A stretch of DNA of 64,000 bases from an uncultured Pelagibacteraceae bacterium (GTDB taxonomy: Bacteria; Pseudomonadota; Alphaproteobacteria; Pelagibacterales; AG-422-B15), in assembly GCA_902590345.1 (NCBI GenBank), contig CACIWK010000002.1:1-64000 (forward strand), given 5' to 3'. The notes under the pieces were generated by a model. It was not told where the DNA came from, ran no database searches, and was given only the letters and a program-made list of their open reading frames with translations. How positions within the stretch are numbered: the first letter of the stretch is position 1; each line of letters opens with the position of its first letter. Position numbers and translations under genes: made by a program. Of this stretch, positions 36,291 to 45,056 are shown one piece after another.

Positions 36291-37306
36291 AAACAGCGGT
36301 TATTTTATTTAACTTGGGCGGACCAGATAAACAAGAAAGCGTCAAACCTTTTTTATTTAATCTGTTTAATGATCCCAATATATTTAGACTTCCAAATCCC
36401 TTCAGGTATTTACTGGCAAAACTTATATCTTCCCGTCGCACCAAAGAGGCCACTGAAATTTATGCTGAAATAGGCGGAAAATCGCCCATTCTTGAGATTA
36501 CTAACTCTCAAGCAGAGGCCCTTCAGAAAGATTTAAGAAACAAAGGTATCGAGAACAAGGTATTTGTTTGTATGAGATATTGGCACCCAATGACAGCAGA
36601 GGTCGTTGCGAAAGTAAAAGACTATAACCCAGATAAAATATTTTTACTGCCCCTGTATCCACAATACTCCACCACAACAACAAAGTCTTCTCTGGACGCC
36701 TGGTTCAAAGAGGCACAAAACCAGGAATTAAATGCAAAAACAAAATATGCTTGTTGTTATCCATATGACGCAAAACTAATAAAAGCCCATCAGAAACTGA
36801 TCCAAGATAAAATAAACCACATCAAAGATAAAAAAGTAAGAGTTCTGTTTTCCGCTCACAGTTTACCTGTATCAATAATTAAAAAAGGTGATCCATATCA
36901 GTGGCAAGTGGAGCAAACAGTAAAGGCGGTCATGCAGGGCATACATGGTTATGAAGATCATGTTTTGGCTTACCAAAGTAAAGTTACCCCAGTTAAATGG
37001 CTTGAACCAACAACACCAAGTGAAATTGAAAATGCAATTAACGAAGATAGGGCGCTGGTTATTGTCCCAATTGCGTTTGTTTCAGATCACTCTGAAACAC
37101 TTGTTGAATTAGATATCGAGTACCAAGAACTTGCAAGCGAACTAGGCTGTAAGCATTATTATAGATCTGAGTCATTAAATATTGATCAAACATTTATAGA
37201 AAGCTTATCTGAAATAGTTAGTGAGTCTGAGAAAGTTGAGAGCGGTAATATAAGGCAAAAAATATGTCCAGCAACTTTTAAACAATGTGATCAAGAATTA
37301 AGATGA
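36287..37306 (+). CDS. hemH: ferrochelatase
   Basis: Ferrochelatase inserts ferrous iron into protoporphyrin IX at the inner membrane face. The sequence has AVILFNLGGPDKQESVKPFL at the N-terminus, the active-site His in LFSAHSLPVSI and the catalytic stretch VIVPIAFVSDHSETLVELDIEY. Its 339 residues match the family, and the C-terminal tail has two cysteines, but no cluster-ligand pattern is clear. It overlaps hemE (four bases) and hemJ (four bases) so the three are coupled. Confidence 0.98.
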   Translation: MKTAVILFNLGGPDKQESVKPFLFNLFNDPNIFRLPNPFRYLLAKLISSRRTKEATEIYAEIGGKSPILEITNSQAEALQKDLRNKGIENKVFVCMRYWHPMTAEVVAKVKDYNPDKIFLLPLYPQYSTTTTKSSLDAWFKEAQNQELNAKTKYACCYPYDAKLIKAHQKLIQDKINHIKDKKVRVLFSAHSLPVSIIKKGDPYQWQVEQTVKAVMQGIHGYEDHVLAYQSKVTPVKWLEPTTPSEIENAINEDRALVIVPIAFVSDHSETLVELDIEYQELASELGCKHYYRSESLNIDQTFIESLSEIVSESEKVESGNIRQKICPATFKQCDQELR

Positions 37307-37746
37307 GCTCAATTTTTTTATATAATTTATTTCTTAGTTTACACATCATCAGCGTTATAGCTTGGATGGCCGGTTTATTATATTTACCAAGATTATTTGT
37401 GTATCATTGGAGTAAAGAGGTGGGGTCTGACTCGTCAGAGACTTTTAAATTAATGGAATTACGTTTATTTAAAATTATTATGAATCCAGCAATGATATTT
37501 TCATGGTTGTTTGGTTTAGCGTTGATATCAAATTTGGGCTTTGATGCTCTGTTTCAACTATGGCTTCAATTAAAAATCATATTTGTGATCCTCTTATCTG
37601 GAGTTCATGGGTATTTCTCAAAATTAACAAGAGAGTTTCAAGAGGATAAAAGGCCAAAATCAGAGCGTTTTTTTAGAATTATCAATGAATTTCCAACTGT
37701 TTTAATGATAACTGTCGTATTTCTCGTTATTTTTAAACCAATATAA
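37303..37746 (+). CDS. hemJ: protoporphyrinogen oxidase HemJ
   Basis: A 147-residue membrane protein with four hydrophobic segments (about 3-22, 60-80, 82-100 and 125-145). The motif LHIISVIAWMAGLLYLPRLFVYH is spread over the first helix and includes the conserved His and Arg residues. HemJ oxidises protoporphyrinogen IX and supplies ferrochelatase, which fits its position directly after hemE and hemH. It is the usual oxidase in Alphaproteobacteria that lack HemY/HemG. Confidence 0.95.
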   Translation: MSSIFLYNLFLSLHIISVIAWMAGLLYLPRLFVYHWSKEVGSDSSETFKLMELRLFKIIMNPAMIFSWLFGLALISNLGFDALFQLWLQLKIIFVILLSGVHGYFSKLTREFQEDKRPKSERFFRIINEFPTVLMITVVFLVIFKPI

Positions 37747-37823
37747 AACTTGCTATATTTAACGATTACGGTTAGAAAGCAGCTTCCAAACTATTTTCCA
37801 CATTATCATCATCATTAAAACGA

Positions 37824-39089
37824 ATGGCTAAAAACTTAAAATTAAGAGACCTTAAGAAAAAAACTCCACAAGAACTTCTTGTTTATGCAGAGGAACTTGG
37901 CGTTGAAAATGCTAGTTCAATGCGTACACAAGATATGCTGTTTGAAATATTGAAAACTCTTGCAAGTGACAGCAAAGACATTGATGGTGAAGGTGTTTTA
38001 GAAGTTTTACAGGATGGGTTTGGTTTTTTAAGATCAATGGAGGCCAATTATCTTCCAGGTCCTGATGATATTTATGTAAGCCCAAGTCAAATCAAAAGAT
38101 TTGGATTAAGATCAGGAGACACCGTTGAAGGTCCAATAAGAGCACCAAAGGACGGTGAGCGTTATTTTGCATTATTAAAAATTGATACAATCAATTACGA
38201 GGCAACCGAAAAAAGTAGAAACAAAATCAATTTTGATAACTTGACACCTCTTTATCCTGATGAGCAAATCAGATTAGAAACCGAAAAACCAGCAAGCGAT
38301 CAAAGCTCAAGAGTAATTGATTTGGTTGCACCAATTGGTAAAGGTCAAAGAGCTCTAATTGTTTCACCGCCAAGAACTGGTAAAACGGTATTACTGCAAA
38401 ATATTGCACATTCAATTACTGATAATCATCCAGAATGTTATTTGATGGTTCTATTGATCGATGAAAGACCAGAGGAAGTTACTGATATGCAACGTTCTGT
38501 AAAAGGTGAGGTTGTGAGTTCAACTTTTGATGAGCCTGCATCACGTCACGTACAGGTTGCTGAAATGGTTATCAATAAAGCAAAAAGATTAGTAGAGCAT
38601 AAAAAAGATGTCGTTATTCTTTTAGACTCCATTACAAGATTGGGCCGTGCTTACAATACGGTTGTTCCAAGTTCAGGAAAAGTATTAACTGGTGGTGTTG
38701 ATGCAAACGCATTACAAAGACCAAAGAGATTTTTTGGTGCAGCTAGAAATATTGAAGATGGCGGTTCACTAACTATTATTTCAACTGCTCTGATTGATAC
38801 AGGAAGTAGAATGGATGAGGTAATTTTTGAGGAATTTAAAGGTACCGGTAACTCAGAAATTATATTGGACAGAAAAGTTGCTGATAAAAGAATATATCCT
38901 GCAATTGATATTACTAAGTCCGGTACTCGAAAAGAAGAGATACTGCTTGATAAAGACGAACTTCAAAAAATGTACGTTCTTAGACGTATTCTTAACCCAA
39001 TGGGGACTATGGACTCTATTGAGTTCTTGCTAGGTAAACTGAAAGAAACAAAAGATAACGCAGATTTCTTCCAGTCCATGAATAAGTAA
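37824..39089 (+). CDS. rho: transcription termination factor Rho
   Basis: A hexameric RNA helicase that ends transcription at Rho-dependent sites. The N-terminal domain (1-120) includes [19 protein letters not shown], the RNA-binding cold-shock-like part, and the ATPase core has [18 protein letters not shown] (Walker A), [13 protein letters not shown] and [15 protein letters not shown] (Walker B). Its 421 residues are normal. It follows hemJ after 77 bases that contain no clear promoter. The hemE-hemH-hemJ-rho-mnmE-mnmG-rsmG-parAB order near the origin is conserved in Alphaproteobacteria. Confidence 0.99.
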   Translation: MAKNLKLRDLKKKTPQELLVYAEELGVENASSMRTQDMLFEILKTLASDSKDIDGEGVLEVLQDGFGFLRSMEANYLPGPDDIYVSPSQIKRFGLRSGDTVEGPIRAPKDGERYFALLKIDTINYEATEKSRNKINFDNLTPLYPDEQIRLETEKPASDQSSRVIDLVAPIGKGQRALIVSPPRTGKTVLLQNIAHSITDNHPECYLMVLLIDERPEEVTDMQRSVKGEVVSSTFDEPASRHVQVAEMVINKAKRLVEHKKDVVILLDSITRLGRAYNTVVPSSGKVLTGGVDANALQRPKRFFGAARNIEDGGSLTIISTALIDTGSRMDEVIFEEFKGTGNSEIILDRKVADKRIYPAIDITKSGTRKEEILLDKDELQKMYVLRRILNPMGTMDSIEFLLGKLKETKDNADFFQSMNK

Positions 39090-39101
39090 CTTAAACATCA
39101 G

Positions 39102-39641
39102 TTACCCTTCAGCCTCTAAAATCGAAGACAGTTTAAATTTCTTTACTAATTTTTGCGAACCACCAACATTTTTCAGATCGATTATAAAATAAAATTCGAT
39201 GTTTTTTACTTTACATTTGGAGATAAGTTTTGCTGAAGCTAAAGCGGTACCACCTGTTGCAATTAGGTCATCAATTATTAAAATCCTATCTCGTGAAGTG
39301 ATCGAATTACTATGAATTTGAATTTCGTCGTTGCCATACTCAAGAGAATATTTTTGCCGCGTAACCTTTCCAGGAAGCTTTCCTTTTTTTCTAATCGGAA
39401 CAAAAGGAAGACCCAGTTTAAAAGCTACTGCAGCGCCAAAGATGAAACCCCTTGCTTCAACACCTGCAATTTTAGTAAATTTCTGCTTGCTAGCATATTT
39501 TGAAATTTCGTTAATAACTTGTTTGAAGAGCAATTTATTGTCTGTAATAGACGTTATGTCCTGAAACATAATTCCTTTTTTTGGGAAATCAGGGACCACT
39601 CTGATTGTTTTCTTGAGTTTATTTTTTAGTATTTTGTTCAA
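39102..39641 (-). CDS. apt: adenine phosphoribosyltransferase
   Basis: Apt salvages adenine to AMP with PRPP. The sequence has VPDFPKKGIMFQDITS, IAGVEARGFIFGAAVA and the PRPP-binding motif ILIIDDLIATGGTALAS near residue 115. Its 179 residues are standard. It is on the opposite strand to its neighbours rho and mnmE, and overlaps the ogt gene upstream by 23 bases, so the two leftward genes form a small inserted pair in the rho-mnmE interval. Confidence 0.96.
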   Translation of the reverse strand: MNKILKNKLKKTIRVVPDFPKKGIMFQDITSITDNKLLFKQVINEISKYASKQKFTKIAGVEARGFIFGAAVAFKLGLPFVPIRKKGKLPGKVTRQKYSLEYGNDEIQIHSNSITSRDRILIIDDLIATGGTALASAKLISKCKVKNIEFYFIIDLKNVGGSQKLVKKFKLSSILEAEG

Positions 39642-40074
39642 TGTTCAGTAAATTTCTTTTGGTACTTAACCCGCCCACTGATGTAAATCCAGTGAGTTTG
39701 CCATCACTGCCCACGACCCTATGACATGGAACTGTCATCATCAGATTGTTTCTTCCTAAGGCTCCCCCAACAGCTCGGGGCGAAGTTCTTAATTTCCTTG
39801 CAATGTCCCCATAAGTTGTTGTTCTACCATAAGGTATTCTTTGTAAATAATTCCAAACACGGTTTTGAAATTTTGTACCCATTTGTCTTGTTGGAAAATT
39901 AAGGGATCGCCTTTTGCGCGCAAGATACATTTTAATTTGAAGCGCAGATCTTTTTAGAAGCTTATCCTCTGTTTTGTTGGGCTTTTTCCTTGTTCTATGA
40001 ACTGCAATTATTCTATTTTTGCTTGAGATAAGCTCAATATTGCCAATGATTGATTTGAAAACGTAGCTGCTCAT
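39619..40074 (-). CDS. ogt: methylated-DNA-protein cysteine methyltransferase
   Basis: A suicide DNA-repair protein that takes methyl groups from O6-methylguanine. The acceptor cysteine is in MMTVPCHRVVGSDGKL near residue 118, and the DNA-binding region has NRVWNYLQRIPYGRTTTYGDIA and AVGGALGRN. At 151 residues it has the C-terminal catalytic domain with a short N-terminal domain, similar to Ogt. It is followed by apt with a 23-base overlap and is divergent from the ferredoxin gene. Confidence 0.95.
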   Translation of the reverse strand: MSSYVFKSIIGNIELISSKNRIIAVHRTRKKPNKTEDKLLKRSALQIKMYLARKRRSLNFPTRQMGTKFQNRVWNYLQRIPYGRTTTYGDIARKLRTSPRAVGGALGRNNLMMTVPCHRVVGSDGKLTGFTSVGGLSTKRNLLNIEQNTKK

Positions 40075-40104
40075 ATATATAAGATATTATAATTTTCTGA
40101 CCTA

Positions 40105-40425
40105 ATGACTAACAAATTTTTTGAAAGACACGTATTTTTTTGTACAAACCAAAGACCCGATGGTCATCCAAAAGGTTGTTGTGCCTCTAAAAATTCCACA
40201 GTGCTGCGAGCCTATATGAAGAAAAAAACAAAAGAATTGGTCTCCGATAAGAAAATAAGAATAAATGCATCAGGCTGTTTGGATCATTGTGAATTTGGTC
40301 CTACACTTGTTGTTTATCCAGATAATGTTTGGTACTCGTGTAAAACAGAAGAAGAGGTGGATCAAGTAATCAATGAACATCTTATTAATGACCGTATCGC
40401 TGAAAACCTCCAAATAAAAAAATGA
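40105..40425 (+). CDS. thioredoxin-like [2Fe-2S] ferredoxin
   Basis: A 106-residue protein of the thioredoxin-like ferredoxin fold. The four cluster ligands are probably the Cys of FFCTNQRP, one of the pair in PKGCCASK and the two in SGCLDHCEFGP, matching the C-x11/12-C...C-x3-C pattern of the family, followed by LVVYPDNVWYSC. Its redox partner is unknown. It overlaps the mnmE start by four bases, and the linkage is noteworthy because MnmE/MnmG tRNA modification needs no ferredoxin that I know of. Confidence 0.88.
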   Translation: MTNKFFERHVFFCTNQRPDGHPKGCCASKNSTVLRAYMKKKTKELVSDKKIRINASGCLDHCEFGPTLVVYPDNVWYSCKTEEEVDQVINEHLINDRIAENLQIKK

Positions 40426-41717
40426 CAATTTTTGCACTATCAACTGCCAGCGGTGTTGCGGGGTTAGCGGTTGTAAGAGTCTCAGGACATCTAGCGCTCA
40501 CCGCTCTTAAAATAATTTCTAGAAAGAGTCACTTCGATCCAAACGTCCTAACAAAATCAGAATTTTATGATCCAGAAAGCGGCAACTTAATTGACAAAGG
40601 TCTTGCTGTATTTTTCTCAAAACCCAAAAGTTTCACAGGTGAAGATGTTGTTGAGTTTCATGTTCATGGCGGCCATACAACTGTTCAGCTTTTACTCAAA
40701 TCACTTTCTAACATTGATCAGCTGAGACTTGCTCAACCTGGTGAATTTTCAAAAAGAGCATTTGTGAACAACAAAATGGATCTTACAGCAATTGAAGCCA
40801 TGGGCGATCTAATTAATGCGCAAACTGAAATTCAACATAATCAAGCACTGTCCCAGATGAATGGCTCACTGAATAAATTATATTTATCATGGAGAAAGTC
40901 TCTAATAGAGTTAGTTGCCTATCTCGAAGCGGATATAGATTTTGCAGATGAAGATATTCCTGAAAATGTTCTTAACAATATCAATTCAAAAATTGAAAAA
41001 CTTTTAGACGAAATGAATGAACACTTAAAACAACGTAATCAAGGAGAAATATTAAGAGACGGTTATAAAGTGGCCATCATTGGATCCCCAAATGTTGGTA
41101 AATCAAGTTTGATAAATTCACTTGCTAATCGTGATGTTGCCATTGTGTCTGATAGGGAGGGTACGACTAGAGACGCGATTGAAGTAAGGCTAAATATTGC
41201 TGGATTTCCAGTCATTTTTACAGACACTGCGGGCCTAAGAGATACTGAAGACGAGATTGAAAAAAAAGGAATTGAGATAACCCAAAGTAAAATTAAAGAA
41301 GCAAATTTAGTTTTAGAATTATTTGATGATCCTAATAATGTTGAGTTACATGAGGATCGACTTACAGTTCTAAATAAATGTGACTTACATAATAATTATA
41401 AACAAGAAGGTTGTATCAATATTTCGGTTTCAAATGGAAGCGGTATTGATAATTTAATCAATAAAATTGCTGAGCATGTATCAAACAAATTCATAAGTTA
41501 CACCGATACCATACCAACAAAGACTCGATATATCTTAGGTGTTCAAAATTCTGTACAAAGTTTACTAAGTGCAAAAAGTATAGATTTAAAAGTTAATTCT
41601 GAACTTATGGTCGAGGAGTTAAGATTAGCCATTCAAGAAATCGGAAAAATAACAGGTCATGTTGATGTAGAAGAATATTTAGAAGTTATTTTTAAAGATT
41701 TTTGCATCGGTAAATAA
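40422..41717 (+). CDS. mnmE: tRNA modification GTPase MnmE
   Basis: With MnmG it makes the 5-carboxymethylaminomethyl group on U34 of certain tRNAs. Domains are an N-terminal tetrahydrofolate-binding part (1-115), a helical part, and an inserted G domain (about 210-370) with GSPNVGKSSLINSL, DTAGLRDT and NKCDL. The C-terminus keeps the essential FCIGK motif. Its 431 residues are slightly below the usual 450, because the G domain is compact. It is coupled to the ferredoxin gene upstream; mnmG follows after 48 bases. Confidence 0.98.
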   Translation: MTIFALSTASGVAGLAVVRVSGHLALTALKIISRKSHFDPNVLTKSEFYDPESGNLIDKGLAVFFSKPKSFTGEDVVEFHVHGGHTTVQLLLKSLSNIDQLRLAQPGEFSKRAFVNNKMDLTAIEAMGDLINAQTEIQHNQALSQMNGSLNKLYLSWRKSLIELVAYLEADIDFADEDIPENVLNNINSKIEKLLDEMNEHLKQRNQGEILRDGYKVAIIGSPNVGKSSLINSLANRDVAIVSDREGTTRDAIEVRLNIAGFPVIFTDTAGLRDTEDEIEKKGIEITQSKIKEANLVLELFDDPNNVELHEDRLTVLNKCDLHNNYKQEGCINISVSNGSGIDNLINKIAEHVSNKFISYTDTIPTKTRYILGVQNSVQSLLSAKSIDLKVNSELMVEELRLAIQEIGKITGHVDVEEYLEVIFKDFCIGK

Positions 41718-41741
41718 AAAAATAATTGATTGCAATTAGTC

Positions 41742-41762
41742 TAAGTTAATTTAATTAACTTA
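41742..41762. repeat. AT-rich perfect inverted repeat upstream of mnmG
   Basis: Two ten-base arms, TAAGTTAATT at 41742-41751 and AATTAACTTA at 41753-41762, flank a single base, so the 21-base block is a perfect palindrome. It ends three bases before the mnmG start codon. Nearly the same sequence, with one extra T, follows the porin gene at 53429-53450. It could be a protein-binding site or an RNA hairpin; a 1-base loop disfavours the hairpin unless the stem opens. Confidence 0.65.
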
Positions 41763-41765
41763 TTC

Positions 41766-43634
41766 ATGACTAGTTATGACGTTGTAGTAGTTGGAGGAGG
41801 GCATGCCGGCTGTGAAGCCGCAACCACATCCGCGCGTGTTGGTGCAAAAACCCTCTTAATCAGCCATAAATTTGATACTATTGGGGAAATGTCCTGTAAT
41901 CCTGCTATTGGTGGTCTTGGCAAAGGTCACTTAGTAAGGGAAATCGATGCATTGGACGGAATAATGGGGCGTATAGCTGATTTATCAAGTATTCAATATA
42001 GGTTACTCAATAGAACAAAAGGCCCTGCAGTAAGAGGACCAAGAGCTCAATCGGATAGAAAGCTCTATAAAAAACACATGCAGGAGGTGATTGAAAATAC
42101 AGAAAATTTAGAACTCTTGTTTGACCCTGTAGAAGATTTAATTTTTGATGGTAACAAACAAATTGCTGGTGTGATTTGCGCAAGTGGTAAAAAAATATCC
42201 ACCAAAAAAGTTATCATTACAACTGGTACATTTTTGAATGGCTTAATCCACTTAGGTGAAAAAACTATTCCGGCTGGAAGACATGGCGATTCTCCCTCAA
42301 TAGGACTTGCAGACTCACTCTATAAAACTGGCTTTAATATTGGACGTTTAAAAACAGGGACACCTGCAAGACTGGATAAAAATACAATAGACTTTTCTAA
42401 ACTTGAAAAACAGGAAGCTGACGATGAGCACTCTTACTTTTCATTTTTAACCGCAAAAACTCATAATGAACAATTACCGTGCCACATGACGTATACAAAT
42501 GAGGCCGTTCACAATATAATTCAAAAAAATATAACAAAATCAGCTATTTACTCAGGTCAAATCAGTGGTACAGGGCCAAGATATTGCCCTTCTGTAGAAG
42601 ATAAAGTTGTAAAATTTGCAGATAAATTGAGGCATCAAATTTTCTTAGAACCAGAAGGACTTGATAGTGATTTAATATATCCAAATGGCATCTCAACTTC
42701 ACTCCCACCAGATGTACAGGACGAATTCATAAGTAAAATCAATGGTTTAGAGAATGCTAAAATAGTAAGGCACGGTTATGCAATTGAATATGATTTTATT
42801 GATCCACAAGAACTTTACCAAACATTGGAAACAAAAAAAATAAAAGGTCTTTATCTTGCTGGTCAAATAAACGGCACAACAGGTTATGAGGAAGCTGCTG
42901 CGCAAGGGCTCGTAGCAGGTTTAAATGCTGCAATCTCCCTAAGTAATAAAGAACATGTTTTTTCAAGAAATGACTCATACATTGGTGTAATGATTGACGA
43001 CTTAACTCTAAAAGGAGTTACTGAGCCCTACAGAATGTTCACTTCTAGGGCAGAATACAGATTGTTATTAAGAGCAGATAATGCAGATTTAAGATTAACA
43101 GAGGTTGGCTACAATTTAGGGTTAGTTGAAGCTGGCAGATATGAAAAGTATTCAGCTAAAAAAATTGAACTTGAAAAAGTCAATAAAATTATTAAAAATC
43201 AATATGTTACACCTAATGCACTTTTAAAGATTGGAGTTCAAATTAATCAAGATGGCAAAAAAAGATCAGCTTTTGACTTATTAGCTTATCCTAATATCGA
43301 TATTGATAAAATAGATGAGATCTTTGACTTAAATCTAAAGCAATATAGTAATGAAATTCTTGATCAAATAACAACAGAGGCTCATTACAAAGGCTATCTT
43401 AAGAAGCAAGAAAGTGAGATCATTTCACTTACTAAAGAGGAAAAAGTTGAAATTCCCACTAATCTGAATTACGAATTAATTCCCAGTTTATCAACAGAAA
43501 TCGTTGAAAAATTGACAAAAATTAAGCCTAAAAACTTATCTCAAGCATCAAGAATTGATGGAGTTACGCCTGCAGCTCTCAGTGTTATTTTATCATATAT
43601 AAAAAGCAAAGCTAAATCTCAAAAATTAGCTTAA
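41766..43634 (+). CDS. mnmG: tRNA uridine-5-carboxymethylaminomethyl modification enzyme MnmG (GidA)
   Basis: The FAD-dependent partner of MnmE in modification of wobble uridine. The FAD motif is VVVGGGHAGCEAATTSAR near residue 8, followed by MSCNPAIGGLGKGHLVREID and GLYLAGQINGTTGYEEAAAQG. Its 622 residues match the family, including the C-terminal tRNA-binding helical domain. It follows mnmE after a 48-base spacer that carries a 21-base palindrome directly before the start codon, and precedes rsmG by ten bases. Confidence 0.98.
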   Translation: MTSYDVVVVGGGHAGCEAATTSARVGAKTLLISHKFDTIGEMSCNPAIGGLGKGHLVREIDALDGIMGRIADLSSIQYRLLNRTKGPAVRGPRAQSDRKLYKKHMQEVIENTENLELLFDPVEDLIFDGNKQIAGVICASGKKISTKKVIITTGTFLNGLIHLGEKTIPAGRHGDSPSIGLADSLYKTGFNIGRLKTGTPARLDKNTIDFSKLEKQEADDEHSYFSFLTAKTHNEQLPCHMTYTNEAVHNIIQKNITKSAIYSGQISGTGPRYCPSVEDKVVKFADKLRHQIFLEPEGLDSDLIYPNGISTSLPPDVQDEFISKINGLENAKIVRHGYAIEYDFIDPQELYQTLETKKIKGLYLAGQINGTTGYEEAAAQGLVAGLNAAISLSNKEHVFSRNDSYIGVMIDDLTLKGVTEPYRMFTSRAEYRLLLRADNADLRLTEVGYNLGLVEAGRYEKYSAKKIELEKVNKIIKNQYVTPNALLKIGVQINQDGKKRSAFDLLAYPNIDIDKIDEIFDLNLKQYSNEILDQITTEAHYKGYLKKQESEIISLTKEEKVEIPTNLNYELIPSLSTEIVEKLTKIKPKNLSQASRIDGVTPAALSVILSYIKSKAKSQKLA

Positions 43635-43644
43635 TATCAAAATA

Positions 43645-44268
43645 ATGATTGATTCGCCTGATGCTCTAAAAGAGCTCTTGCCAAATGTTTCACGTGAAAC
43701 AATAGAAAAATTGGCAGAATTCAGGGAAATGATTTTAGCAGAAGACCAAAACTTAATATCAAAGAATGATAAAAATTATATCTGGATAAGACACTTCTAT
43801 GATTCTTTAAGATTAGCTCAGTTTATAACTAGCAATGGAAATGATATCATTGATATTGGCAGTGGCGCTGGCCTTCCAGGTATACCAGTTTCGATAATAT
43901 TTGGCTCAAAAAATAAGGTTTTTTTATGTGAAAATAGACCTAAAAGAGTTTCGTTTCTTAACAAATGTATTGTTAACTTAGATCTTAAAAACACTGAAGT
44001 GATTCCCATTAAAGCAGAAAAAATTGAAAATAAAAAATTTGATATCATTTTAGCAAGAGCTGTTAGCCAATTAAATCATTTATTATCAATTAGTTATAAT
44101 ATATGCAAAAAAAACACTACATTGCTTTTGCATAAAGGTGTACATATAGAAGAAGAGATCGTGCAAGCTACTAAATGTTGGGATTTTACTTATGTATTGC
44201 ATGAAAATGAAAGAGAAAAGGGTTCTTTTATTTTGGAATTAAAAAATATAATAAAATCAATAACTTAA
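43645..44268 (+). CDS. rsmG: 16S rRNA (guanine-527-N7)-methyltransferase
   Basis: RsmG (GidB) adds a methyl group to G527 of 16S rRNA with SAM. The SAM-binding region is DIIDIGSGAGLPGIPVSIIF near residue 68, written here as two motifs IDIGSGAGLPG and FLCENRPKRVSFLN. The segment NVSRETIEKL near residue 14 is the classical place where the parS site is encoded; a perfect parS is indeed present there. The last base of its stop is the first base of the parA start (TAATG). Confidence 0.97.
   Translation: MIDSPDALKELLPNVSRETIEKLAEFREMILAEDQNLISKNDKNYIWIRHFYDSLRLAQFITSNGNDIIDIGSGAGLPGIPVSIIFGSKNKVFLCENRPKRVSFLNKCIVNLDLKNTEVIPIKAEKIENKKFDIILARAVSQLNHLLSISYNICKKNTTLLLHKGVHIEEEIVQATKCWDFTYVLHENEREKGSFILELKNIIKSIT
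43686..43701. other. parS centromere-like site inside rsmG
   Basis: The 16 bases TGTTTCACGTGAAACA form a perfect palindrome identical to the widely conserved ParB-binding parS consensus. They lie in the rsmG coding sequence, encoding part of the NVSRET peptide, about 570 bases before parA and about 8.4 kb from the predicted origin. ParB would load here and spread, and ParA would move the origin region to the cell poles. Only this one perfect copy was seen by eye. Confidence 0.95.
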
Positions 44269-45056
44269 TGAAAAATAAAATTATAGCTATCTCGAATCAG
44301 AAAGGTGGAGTGGGAAAAACTACAACAGCAATAAACTTATCCACAGCCTTAGCCGCTATTGGGGAAAAAGTTTTAATTATTGATCTCGACCCTCAAGGAA
44401 ATGCTAGCACTGGCTTAGGCATAGATTATCAAAAGAGATCAAACTCAATTTATGAAGTTCTGGCATCTCAAAGCAATTTATATGATGCAATTCAAAATAC
44501 TGAAATAGAAAATTTAAAAATAATTCCATCCACTGTGGATCTATCAGGCATTGAACCTGAACTTGCTGAAGTAAATGATAGAGCTTTTACACTTAAAAAA
44601 ATTTTAACAGACCAAAACTCATTAAATGATTTTAGTTTTGTTTTTATTGATTGCCCACCAGCTTTAAGTCTTCTCACTGTCATGGCAATGACCGCAGCTG
44701 ATTCTGTCATAGTCCCACTTCAATGCGAATTTTTTGCTTTAGAAGGTCTTAGTCAATTAATAAAAACAATTGATAGGGTTAAACAAAATCTAAATCAAAA
44801 TCTAACAATCGATGGAATAGTTTTAACAATGTTTGATGGAAGAAATAAACTTTCTTCACAAGTTGCTGACGATGTTAAAAAACATTTAAGTCAACAAGTT
44901 TATGAAACCATCATACCCCGTAACGTAAGAGTTTCAGAAGCTCCTTCATTTGGTATGCCTGCATTAATTTATGATCAAAAGGCTGCTGGTAGTCAGGCAT
45001 ATTTAAGATTAGCGGATGAGATCATAAGACAAAACAAAGAACAGGAAGCAGCTTAA
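44268..45056 (+). CDS. parA: chromosome partitioning ATPase ParA (Soj)
   Basis: A Walker-type ATPase of 262 residues that positions the ParB-parS complex. The deviant Walker A is ISNQKGGVGKTTTAINLS, with the signature Lys, and FVFIDCPPALSLL is Walker B. The C-terminus has IPRNVRVSEAPSFGMPALIYD, typical of chromosomal ParA. It is translationally linked with rsmG upstream (TAATG) and parB downstream (TAATG), so mnmG-rsmG-parA-parB form one transcript. Confidence 0.98.
   Translation: MKNKIIAISNQKGGVGKTTTAINLSTALAAIGEKVLIIDLDPQGNASTGLGIDYQKRSNSIYEVLASQSNLYDAIQNTEIENLKIIPSTVDLSGIEPELAEVNDRAFTLKKILTDQNSLNDFSFVFIDCPPALSLLTVMAMTAADSVIVPLQCEFFALEGLSQLIKTIDRVKQNLNQNLTIDGIVLTMFDGRNKLSSQVADDVKKHLSQQVYETIIPRNVRVSEAPSFGMPALIYDQKAAGSQAYLRLADEIIRQNKEQEAA

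Noticed and set aside
37747-37823. Promoter or attenuator before rho
   Set aside because: No -35/-10 pair with good spacing and no strong hairpin; rho may be read through from hemJ.
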